Below are positions 15,295 to 24,048 of a stretch of 37,106 nucleotides of DNA, piece by piece. Location: assembly GCA_903912925.1 (NCBI GenBank), contig CAIWJG010000097.1, positions 1 through 37,106 on the forward strand, in the 5' to 3' direction. Made by a program: the position numbers and the translations under genes. The notes under the pieces were generated by a model, which saw only the letters and a list, made by a program, of their open reading frames with translations, had not been told where the DNA came from and ran no database searches. Numbering within the stretch: the first letter of the stretch is position 1; each line of letters opens with the position of its first letter. Origin of the DNA: an uncultured Verrucomicrobia subdivision 3 bacterium. GTDB lineage: Bacteria > Verrucomicrobiota > Verrucomicrobiia > Limisphaerales > UBA8199.

Positions 15295-17222
15295 GCTTCG
15301 AGTATTTCGGTGACGTTGCTGGCAATGGTGGCTTCCAGTTCCCGTGCTGCGGCGTTGAGGGTTTCGAGTTCCTCGTTCAGCGTCTCGAGTTGTTCCTTGA
15401 AGTCCTCGTCACTCACGGCTACGCCGGCGGCTACGCCAACATATCGCCCCGGATTCAGGCTCCAGCCCTGGGCCTCAATCTCTTTCAACGTCGCTGCTTT
15501 GCATAAGCCCGCGACATCCTTGTATGCAACGGCGCGGGCACCCTCATCCCCGGCCCTTCTCCCGCTGGGAGAAGGGTGGCCGCCAGGCCGGGTTGAGGGT
15601 TGGGTGGCGAACACTTCAAGGATTTTGGCCCTCGCTTCTTCACTACCCAATGTGAAGTCGAGGGCTTCGCCGCGATAGAGGCGGACGAGGTTGGCGAGGA
15701 AACCGATCTGCGCGGGCGTCCATTCGCGGTGCGAGCGGTCCACCTGACGGTAGATATGCCGCGCATCAATAAACAGAATTGTGTTGCCCCGATCCTGTTT
15801 ACCCTCATCCCTGGCCCTTCTCTCAGCGGGAGAAAAGAGTTCAGCAGCGACGCTCCCTCTCCCTTTGGGAGAGGGCTGGGGTGAGGGTGGTTGCGGTGCG
15901 GATGCCTTGCCGCGATCGAGAAACCAAAGTGTGCATGGCAGCGTCACCGTGTAAAACATGTTGGGCCCCACCGCAACCATAACGTCCACGGCCCGGCTTT
16001 CGATTAGCTGGCGGCGGAGTTCCTGTTCGGAGGAGCGGGCGTCGGAGGCGGAGTTTGCCATGACGAATCCGGCGCGGCCCTTTTCGTTCAGCACCGAGAA
16101 AAAGAGCTGAATCCAGAGGTAATTGGCGTTGTCGGTGCGCGGCAGGCCGAAGGGGAAGCGGCGGCCCGGCCCTACTGAGTCTTTCAATCGCTCCTTGTCC
16201 ACGGCGTTAACGTTGAACGGCGGATTGGCGAGGGCGAAGTCGAACCGGCCAGTGGCGTCGTGCGGGTCGTCGTAGTAGCTGTTGACGTTGCCACCGTGGC
16301 GGATGTCGCCTTCGAGGCCGTGGACAGCGAGGTTCACGCGGCAGAGGCGTCCGGTTTCGTCGGTCTTCTCGATGCCGTGTATGCTCAATTCCCGAGCTGG
16401 GTCGCCCGTGTATTTAGCCCCCTCCTCCCTGCGCCCCTCTCCCGTTGGGAGAGGGGATGGGGGTGAGGGTGGCGCAGCCTTATGTTCAGCGATGAACCGC
16501 GCCGAGGAGACGAACATCCCACCTGAGCCACAAGCCGGGTCCAAAATGCGCCCGTGATAGGGCTCGATGACCTCGGTGAGGAGGCGGACGATACTGCTGG
16601 GGGTGTAAAACTCGCCGCCGCCCTGGCCTTCGCTCATGGCGAACTCGCCGAGGAAGTACTCGTAGATACGCCCGAAGGCGTCGTAGTCCATCGAGGCGGG
16701 AATTTCGGAGACCTTCTTGAGCAATTCCTTGAGCAGGGTGCTGGTGAACAGATTGTAGGTCTTGGGCAGGACGCCCGCGAGCTGCGGGTTGTGCTTCTCG
16801 ATGTCGCGCATGGCGGCGTTGACCTTGGCGCCGATGTTCTCGACTTCGGGGCGGTTGAGCAGGTAATCGAACCGAGCCTCGGCGGGCAGGTAGAGGATGC
16901 CCTCGGCGTGATAAGCCGCCGGATCGTCAACCCGCGAACCGCGGCGTGAAGGGCGGGCGGCACCCTCTCCCAAGCTGGGCACCCTCAACCCTGCCCCCTC
17001 TCCCGCTGGGAGAGGGGAACGGGGTGAGGGTGTTTCTAACTTAGCTCGCTGGGCAATGAAGCGGACCTCGGCAAAGCGCAGGAAGATGAGGCCAAGGATC
17101 GGGCCAGAGTATTCCTGGGGCTTCAAGCCGGAGTTGGCGCGGAGCTGGTCGGCGGCATCCCAAAGGCGCTTTTCCAGCGTGTTGGTGGCGGTATCCTTCT
17201 CCGATGGCGCGATCCAGATCAT
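15291..17222 (-). CDS. hsdM: Type I N6-adenine DNA methyltransferase subunit (HsdM)
   Basis: HsdM methylates adenine in the recognition site together with HsdS. Starting at the ATG at 17222 ([21 protein letters not shown]) it has 643 residues. It has an HsdM_N helical domain, SAM-binding motif [11 protein letters not shown] near residue 228, and catalytic motif IV NPPF near 335. The frame extends upstream for 82 more codons, but those residues look unlike protein and overlap the promoter region. Four stretches of low-complexity Pro/Ser/Gly/Arg residues are encoded by palindromic repeats inserted in frame, at about 16961-17034, 16418-16472, 15799-15890 and 15538-15605. They avoid the core motifs, and removing them would bring the length close to the usual 500-550. 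The gene is first in the operon and overlaps dinD. Confidence 0.94.
15538..15605. repeat. In-frame palindromic repeat in hsdM (copy d)
   Basis: This is a family unit with CCGGCCCTTCTCCCGCTGGG and GAGAAGGGTGGCCGCC arms. It encodes a stretch beginning [18 protein letters not shown] near the C-terminal part of HsdM. Confidence 0.78.
15799..15890. repeat. In-frame palindromic repeats in hsdM (copy c, two units)
   Basis: Two adjacent units, the second reading CTCCCTCTCCCTTTGGGAGA then GGGCTGGGGTGAGGG, encode about 30 low-complexity residues ([14 protein letters not shown]...). They lie between the conserved LWFLDR and NTILFIDAR segments. Confidence 0.8.
16418..16472. repeat. In-frame palindromic repeat in hsdM (copy b)
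   Basis: GCGCCCCTCTCCCGTTGGGA followed by GAGGGGATGGGGGTGAGGG encodes a [15 protein letters not shown]-like linker. It sits between motif I and the conserved HGIEKT segment. Confidence 0.8.
16961..17034. repeat. In-frame palindromic repeats in hsdM (copy a, two units)
   Basis: A partial unit and a full unit (CCCCCTCTCCCGCTGGGAGA then GGGGAACGGGGTGAGGG) encode a stretch beginning [15 protein letters not shown] in the N-terminal helical domain, right after IAQRAKLE. Confidence 0.8.
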
Positions 17223-17341
17223 GAGTTTGCAGTCAGTTTGGCGTGGGTGCTGGCGTTGGTACACAAGTTCACACCGTCGCCGGGCGGGTGGCAAATGTCG
17301 GTGGTCGTTGCACTGCCCTGAGTCATGTGGCCTTGCGCACG

Positions 17342-17370
17342 ATAGTATTTCAAACGGTTTGACCCGCAAA
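17342..17370 (-). promoter_or_regulatory. Possible hsdM promoter with internal palindrome
   Basis: On the minus strand TTTGCG, a 17-bp spacer and TACTAT resemble weak -35 and -10 boxes about 120 bp upstream of the hsdM ATG. The spacer holds the perfect 13-bp palindrome TCAAACGGTTTGA (17350-17362), placed where a repressor could block polymerase. The boxes match the consensus poorly, so this is a tentative call. Confidence 0.28.
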
Positions 17371-17448
17371 CAAAAAGGCGTGGGCGACCGGGGATAATTT
17401 TGTGCTGGAAGGAACCTCTCAGGAATGAGAAACCCAGGAGAACCGACT

Positions 17449-17712
17449 ATGAAAATACAAGCCCCCACAGACGAGAAGCACCGAAAACAGCTCCAAAGCC
17501 AGTTGGCCCGTTCGTCGCCCGCACCGCCGGGCTATCGCTGGCGCGTCCGCATTGCCAAGGGCCGCTTCGGCTGGGTGGCCCACTTCTACAAAGTGCCCCT
17601 CGACGCCATCAGGTCGCACAGAAAAGCTGAGCCCTTGCCCAGCAATGACCTGGGCCAAGACGTGGAAAGCCCTCCCGCCCAACCCCGTTGCGCCCCCATG
17701 CCGCCCCCATAG
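17449..17712 (+). CDS. Small uncharacterised protein
   Basis: This 87-residue basic, proline-rich protein starts [20 protein letters not shown]. The ATG at 17449 has a good ribosome site (AGGAG, 8 bases upstream), which favours it over the upstream in-frame start. The central part ([22 protein letters not shown]) looks like a genuine folded core, and the C-terminal third is disordered and rich in Pro. It is transcribed divergently from hsdM. No family is recognised. Confidence 0.5.
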   Translation: MKIQAPTDEKHRKQLQSQLARSSPAPPGYRWRVRIAKGRFGWVAHFYKVPLDAIRSHRKAEPLPSNDLGQDVESPPAQPRCAPMPPP

Positions 17713-17856
17713 CAGCACCATACCGCCTGGCTTGCTGCCAAGCGCCCCGCAGGGTTGAGAATCCCCGGCTGTCCATACCGTCAGACCTCTGCACGCGCCT
17801 GCTCCAATTCTCATTTCGCCTCCCGTTCCGTCTTGTTACACTCCCAACCACGAACT

Positions 17857-19866
17857 ATGAAGGCACTGCTCCGAACCATAAAAACAACCTCCTGCCAGCC
17901 ACTACGACTGATAAGCCTGCACGCTCTCCTGCTAATTGCGGCCTTGGCCGCGGGCGCTCCAGCCCCACGGGCAGACGGTGCGGCCCTCGAAGCAACTCTA
18001 ACGCTGGATCCTTCCAAGCCCGGCGCAGCAATCTCACCCTATCTTTACGGCCAGTTCCTCGAACACCTGGGACGCTGCATCCATGATGGGGTCTGGGCCG
18101 AGAAACTCCGCGACCGCAAGTTCTTCCAACCGCTGGACAAGTCCGTCTGGCAGGTGGTCCGCGCGACCGGTGCGCAGTTTGACGCTTACCTGGACCCTGC
18201 CGGCGCTTTTGCGGGCGAGCATTGCCTGGCGCTCTGGCGCCGGGACCAGAATAGCGGCGGCTGCGGCCTGGCGCAGAAGGACCTCGGCGTCATCGCCGGC
18301 AAGGACTATGTCGGCTATGCCTGGGTGGCGGTGGCGAGCGGCGAACCGGTCCTGGAAGCAACGCTCGCTTGGGGGGATGGCGTTGACGACCGGCAAACGG
18401 TGCGCCTCAACGGTCTGGGCCGGGAATATCGGCGAATTCCCTTCCGCTTTCATGCCGGCAAGACCACCGAGTCCGCCTCGTTCTCGCTTCAGATCACCCG
18501 GCCCGGGCTGGTATGGGTGGGCTGCTTGTCGCTGATGCCGGCCGACAACGTCAAAGGCATGAGGGCAGATGTGCTGGCGCTCATCAAGCAGCTCAATCCG
18601 CCCATCACACGTTGGCCCGGAGGCAACTTTGTCTCTGGCTACCACTGGAAAGACGGTATTGGCGAACGCGACCGGCGCCCGCCGCGCTGGGAGCGGGCGT
18701 GGAATGATGTCGAGGACAACGATGTAGGCCTGGACGAGTTCATGACCTTTTGTGCCGAGGTCGGCACCGAGCCATACATCTCCGTCAACACCGGTTTGGG
18801 GAGCGTGGAGGAGGCGGCCGATGAGGTCGAATACGCCACCGGATCGGCCCGGACGCACTGGGGAGCGGAGCGCGCGCGGCACGGCCATCCCAAGCCGTAC
18901 CGGGTGACCTGGTGGGGCATCGGCAACGAGATGTACGGCGACTGGCAACTGGGCAATGTGCCGGTCGAGCGCTATGCGCTGCGGCACAATTCCTTCGTTG
19001 AGGCCATGAAAGCGAAAAGCCCGACCGCCAAATTCATCGCTGTGGGCGCACCCGGGGCTTGGAACAACCTGATGCTCTCGGTGAGCGCCCGGCACATGGA
19101 CCTGCTCAGCGGGCACCACTACACCGAGCGCAAATTCAAGGCTCCCTTCAGTGCCGAGGACGCGCGCAAATATGAAGCTAACTTCCTGGCCTACTCCGGC
19201 AGCGTTATGGGAGGCGTGCGCCGCGTGGTGAACGATTACCGGCAGCGCCTGGGCAAAGGGAATGCCGACCTCGACCGCGTGCGCCTGGCCATTGATGAAT
19301 GGGGTATTGTCCGCGACTGGAATGCCGCGCCGGACGGTCCCGGCATCGGCTCCTTCGAGCACTATTATCCGCTGGGAGACGGCCTGGCCTCGGCCCGAGC
19401 CCTCCACGAATTGCTCCGCTCGGCTGACGTGGTCGGGATGGCTAACTGGGCCCAGACGGTCAACGTGATCGGCGCCATCAAGACCAGCCGCAATTATGCG
19501 GTGCTCGATTCAGTCGGCCACCTGCTGGCCCTGTATCGCGCCCGCGTGGGAGGGAATGTAGTCCCCATCCAACTCAGCGGCGGAGTGCCGCTGGATGCGG
19601 TTGCCGCCGTGGATCGAAAGACCGGCCAGGTCTCGACCGGGCTTGTCAACTACTCGCCGGACCAGGAAGTGGTCGTGAGGATTGACTGTGGCGACCGGAA
19701 ACCTCGGCTGGCCGCCCAAGGCTGGCGGATCAACGGCCCGAGCCTCAGCGCGATCAATATCCCGGGCCAGTCTGAGGCGATTACGACTGAGGCATTGGCG
19801 CCGGTTGCCCTGGATCAGCCCGTTCGGCTGCCGGCTCATTCCATCACGGTGCTAACCTGGCGCTGA
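17857..19866 (+). CDS. Secreted GH51-type alpha-L-arabinofuranosidase
   Basis: This 669-residue enzyme probably removes terminal L-arabinofuranosyl residues from arabinoxylan or arabinan. The chosen ATG at 17857 gives a signal peptide (basic start, then LHALLLIAALAAGAPAP). The catalytic barrel begins with ISPYLYGQFLEHLGRCIHDG. A beta-sandwich-like insert lies at about residues 100-230, as in bacterial GH51 enzymes with a CBM4-like module. Then come the conserved NPPITRWPGGNFVSGYHWKDGIG-type strand, the acid/base WWGIGNEMYG (Glu358) and the nucleophile AIDEWG (Glu481). The C-terminal beta-sandwich ends in ALDQPVRLPAHSITVLTWR-like sequence. The gene is monocistronic in appearance and unrelated to the hsd locus. 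It suggests a plant-polysaccharide-using lifestyle. Confidence 0.93.
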   Translation: MKALLRTIKTTSCQPLRLISLHALLLIAALAAGAPAPRADGAALEATLTLDPSKPGAAISPYLYGQFLEHLGRCIHDGVWAEKLRDRKFFQPLDKSVWQVVRATGAQFDAYLDPAGAFAGEHCLALWRRDQNSGGCGLAQKDLGVIAGKDYVGYAWVAVASGEPVLEATLAWGDGVDDRQTVRLNGLGREYRRIPFRFHAGKTTESASFSLQITRPGLVWVGCLSLMPADNVKGMRADVLALIKQLNPPITRWPGGNFVSGYHWKDGIGERDRRPPRWERAWNDVEDNDVGLDEFMTFCAEVGTEPYISVNTGLGSVEEAADEVEYATGSARTHWGAERARHGHPKPYRVTWWGIGNEMYGDWQLGNVPVERYALRHNSFVEAMKAKSPTAKFIAVGAPGAWNNLMLSVSARHMDLLSGHHYTERKFKAPFSAEDARKYEANFLAYSGSVMGGVRRVVNDYRQRLGKGNADLDRVRLAIDEWGIVRDWNAAPDGPGIGSFEHYYPLGDGLASARALHELLRSADVVGMANWAQTVNVIGAIKTSRNYAVLDSVGHLLALYRARVGGNVVPIQLSGGVPLDAVAAVDRKTGQVSTGLVNYSPDQEVVVRIDCGDRKPRLAAQGWRINGPSLSAINIPGQSEAITTEALAPVALDQPVRLPAHSITVLTWR

Positions 19867-20102
19867 AAACACACAGCAATCCGAAGGACAGGCGTAACCA
19901 AGAGGCGCGCGGGGCCGTTTATCATCCTGACCAGTGGTTCACGTTTCTGCCTGCAAAAGAACGTGAGTACCGCCAGGGTACCGGCGTTCCGGCCAAGCCC
20001 TGCCGGCTCTCTCGACGGCGTATCGTCAGGGGAAGAGCCCGGCAGACGGTGAGGCACGCCGGTTGCAGTAACCTAGAAATTAAATAGATAACAAAAGATA
20101 GT

Positions 20103-20804
20103 ATGAAACAAACAATTCTGTTCGGGGCAATCACTTTGCTGGCGGGTTCGCTCCTCGCGGCGGATTCCAATCCCCAGGATGCGGTGAAAGATGCGGCCAA
20201 GAAGCTGGGCGAGAAGGACAATTACAGTTGGACGACGACCATTGACCTCGGCGGCGATATGACCGGGACGATCGATGGCAAGGCGGAGAAGGCTGGGTCC
20301 ACCACTTTGGCCTTGTCGGCCGCCGGCCAGGAAATAAACGCCGTGCTCAAGGGCGACAAAGGAGTGGTCAAGTTGGATGATAGCTGGAAGACCCTTAAGT
20401 CGGTGGCTGAGGACAAAGACCAGCAAGAGCCGATGCGAATCGCGGCCCGAATATTGCAGACGCAGAAAGCCCCGGCAGCGGAAGCGGCGGACCTGGCGGG
20501 CAAGACCAAGGAACTCAAGGTGGCTGATGGGGTCTATTCCGGTGATCTGACAGCCGACGGAGTCAAGGAGCTGCTGAGTGTTATAAAGCAAGCCGCCGGC
20601 GGTTCACTAGAGGTGAGCGGCGCCAAATGGTCCGTAAAGTTCTGGCTCAAGGATGGTTCAATCACCAAGTATGAATCCACCATGACGGGCACCGCGAAGT
20701 TCGATGGCGATGACCACGACGTGAACCTCAAGAACACAGTGCAGATTAAAGATGTGGGCACGACCAAAGTGACCGTGCCGGAGGAAGCGGCTAAGAAGCT
20801 GTAG
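20103..20804 (+). CDS. Secreted protein of unknown function
   Basis: This 233-residue protein has a clear signal peptide (MKQTILFGAITLLAGSLLAA). The mature part is rich in Lys, Asp and Gly with alternating beta-type sequence (YSWTTTIDLGGDMTGTIDGK..., KWSVKFWLKDGSITKYES). It has DAVKDAAKKLGEKDNYSW at its start and a Lys-rich end. It resembles conserved exported proteins of Verrucomicrobiota and Planctomycetes for which I know no function. It might be periplasmic with a lipocalin- or LolA-like beta fold, but that is a guess. It is followed closely by a strong terminator. Confidence 0.85.
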   Translation: MKQTILFGAITLLAGSLLAADSNPQDAVKDAAKKLGEKDNYSWTTTIDLGGDMTGTIDGKAEKAGSTTLALSAAGQEINAVLKGDKGVVKLDDSWKTLKSVAEDKDQQEPMRIAARILQTQKAPAAEAADLAGKTKELKVADGVYSGDLTADGVKELLSVIKQAAGGSLEVSGAKWSVKFWLKDGSITKYESTMTGTAKFDGDDHDVNLKNTVQIKDVGTTKVTVPEEAAKKL

Positions 20805-20834
20805 TTCCGGGACCGCCGGATTGATCGATTTGCG

Positions 20835-20874
20835 CAGCGGCACGGTTGCCCAGCCAACCGTGCCGCTGTTTTTT
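20835..20874 (+). terminator. Rho-independent terminator
   Basis: A perfect 14-bp stem (CAGCGGCACGGTTG / CAACCGTGCCGCTG) with a CCCAGC loop is followed by six T residues. It lies 30 bp after the stop of the secreted protein gene. Confidence 0.9.
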
Positions 20875-20957
20875 CTCTACCTGCGGCCCAAACGCCGGCG
20901 CAGCGCTAATCCGGCTAATGACAAATCGCTCGTAGAGAGTAGCTTGGGGAGACTTCC

Positions 20958-21036
20958 AACAACCCACATCCGGCGCCTAACATCCAAGGATCGCCCAACC
21001 GGTAGGCGTTGGGTGTTCGATGTTGGATGTTCTGGT
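20958..21036. repeat. Inverted GTTGGGTGTT/GATGTTGGATGTT repeat
   Basis: The right half reads GCGTTGGGTGTTCGATGTTG then GATGTTC. The left half carries the complement (CTAACATCCAAGG...CCCAAC), so the segment can fold into a long imperfect hairpin around ACCGGT. The same words occur at about 34,222-34,262. It sits between the convergent secreted-protein and carB genes and may act as a terminator for either. Confidence 0.6.
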
Positions 21037-21038
21037 TC

Positions 21039-22544
<1,506 letters not shown>

Positions 22545-22712
22545 AAGGGCCGGAGGAATAAAGCGGATTCCAGCACGGTTGTCAGTTCTAAATTTGCGGG
22601 GTTGCCGCTCCGGGGCGGTGCCGGGAAAAAAGGTGAGGGAGGGGCTTGACCCGGACTATTAGATCGTTACACTCCATCGAATAGTGGCTGTTATGCGTAA
22701 CTGCCAAATCAC

Positions 22713-23411
22713 ATGAACGTGGTGGCCGTCAAGACCGCGGGCAGGTATCTCGGGGCATGGGGGGCGATTGTCCTCTGTGTTATTCTTCTGAGCCTGCTTT
22801 TCACATTCCTGGGGACCATCACGAGCGCCGCGCTGGTCGGCATGATGATGGGGGCGTTCAAGGGCGCGAAGTGGTTCTCCGTGTCGATCTCGCTGGCGTT
22901 TCCGGCGGTGGTCTTCGGCATGGTCCGCGGCGCCAAGGTGGAACTGACGCCGCAGCAAATTACCCTGTTAGCCGCCCTGTGCTTCGGCACGTATTGGGTG
23001 ACCTACCTGGTGAGCGCGTTCGTATTCTTCTGCGAACAGAAGGACCGGAAGTCGGCCAAGCGCCCCTCGCTTGCTCCGGCCGGTGAGACGTTGTCGCCAA
23101 GCGCGACGACTGTCACTACCGGCTTTATCCGAGCTGCTGCGGTGACCGATCTCGCAGGGCCGGGGACGGAATCGTGCCTGGAACACTTGCAGGGTGACTG
23201 GGTGTGCGAGGCTTCCCACACTGGCCTTTCGCTCTGCCGGAAAGTCATTCAGATCAAAGACTCGAAACTGGAGTTGAGAACCGTCGATGCCGACGGTCGG
23301 ATCATGCTCCTGGCCACGGGCGATGTGACACTGCAAAGCGTGATGGCTTCGCAAGCCCCCGTCAGGGCGCAGCGGGCAACTGAGCCGGCGGATTTTATCG
23401 TAGGCCGCTAG
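22713..23411 (+). CDS. Membrane protein of unknown function with soluble C-terminal domain
   Basis: This 232-residue protein has three probable membrane helices in the first 115 residues (YLGAWGAIVLCVILLSLLF, FSVSISLAFPAVVFGMV, ITLLAALCFGTYWVTYLVS). A Ser/Thr/Pro-rich linker follows, then a C-terminal domain with LEHLQGDWVCEASHTG and KVIQIKDSKLELRTVDADG. That last part resembles small beta-barrel, lipocalin-like domains found in planctomycete and verrucomicrobial proteins. No catalytic motif is visible. It is convergent with the thioredoxin gene, whose stop lies 9 bp away. Confidence 0.72.
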   Translation: MNVVAVKTAGRYLGAWGAIVLCVILLSLLFTFLGTITSAALVGMMMGAFKGAKWFSVSISLAFPAVVFGMVRGAKVELTPQQITLLAALCFGTYWVTYLVSAFVFFCEQKDRKSAKRPSLAPAGETLSPSATTVTTGFIRAAAVTDLAGPGTESCLEHLQGDWVCEASHTGLSLCRKVIQIKDSKLELRTVDADGRIMLLATGDVTLQSVMASQAPVRAQRATEPADFIVGR

Positions 23412-23420
23412 CTCCAGATG

Positions 23421-23921
23421 CTACTTGGAGTGCTTCGCCAGGATGTCGGCTACGACTTGCTCGGTCAGCTCGAAACCGGTCAAAAACGGAAACCCCTCCC
23501 ACCGCACGATACCTTGGGGGTCGATAAGCAGCAGGTGCGGTATGCCCGTCACCCCGACCGCCTTCTTCGTCCGGGCCTGTGTATCAATGGCCACCGCGTA
23601 GTCTATTGAGGGCGTGGTCATGCCTTTGACCTTGGCCTCCGGCTCATCCGAGAGGCCGATGACGACAAGCTTATCGCCGAACTTCTTTTGGAGGCCGTTC
23701 AGCTCGGGGATCGCTTTGCGGCAAGGCGGGCACCAGGTAGCCCAGAAGTCGATCAGCACAAACTTGCCCTTTCGGTCCGGCTCTTTGGTAAGCCACTTCT
23801 CGACGACAAGTTCCGGCGCTTTCTGGTTCAGGAACGACTTGGCCCAAATCTGCTTTTCGGCCGCCAATACGTTAGCCGCCGCAACCACAAGCAGGAGCGC
23901 AACGGTCAATATCCGATTCAT
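23421..23921 (-). CDS. TlpA-like exported thiol-disulfide oxidoreductase
   Basis: This 166-residue thioredoxin-fold protein is exported (MNRILTVALLLVVAAANVLAA) and probably periplasmic. The active site WCPPC lies at residues 63-67 and the conserved cis-proline loop is GIPHLL. The segment KGKFVLIDFWATWCPPCRKAIPEL is typical of TlpA/ResA proteins, which reduce cytochrome c or other secreted proteins. The start MNR at 23921 fits a signal peptide better than the MRR start four codons upstream. It appears to stand alone. Confidence 0.9.
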   Translation of the reverse strand: MNRILTVALLLVVAAANVLAAEKQIWAKSFLNQKAPELVVEKWLTKEPDRKGKFVLIDFWATWCPPCRKAIPELNGLQKKFGDKLVVIGLSDEPEAKVKGMTTPSIDYAVAIDTQARTKKAVGVTGIPHLLLIDPQGIVRWEGFPFLTGFELTEQVVADILAKHSK

Positions 23922-24048
23922 ATATCTTCGCATTCGATTGGGATAAGGGTGACAGAAAACAACCTAAAACCAAGACACGAAAGCGAAAACGGTGAGAAGA
24001 CCAATAAGAATAGGGGTGATTATTTACGGCGCTCTGCGCGACGATGGA

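Noticed and set aside
17223-17468. N-terminal 82-codon extension of hsdM
   Set aside because: The residues lack the composition of a protein domain and cover the likely promoter; the typical HsdM start lies at 17222.
18034-19407. A 457-codon open frame on the minus strand
   Set aside because: It is antisense to the GH51 gene, which has both catalytic glutamates; its composition is not protein-like.
19867-20102. Possible riboswitch or small RNA upstream of the secreted protein gene
   Set aside because: Only an imperfect stem (CCGGCTCT...AGAGCCCGG) is visible, without a known conserved core.
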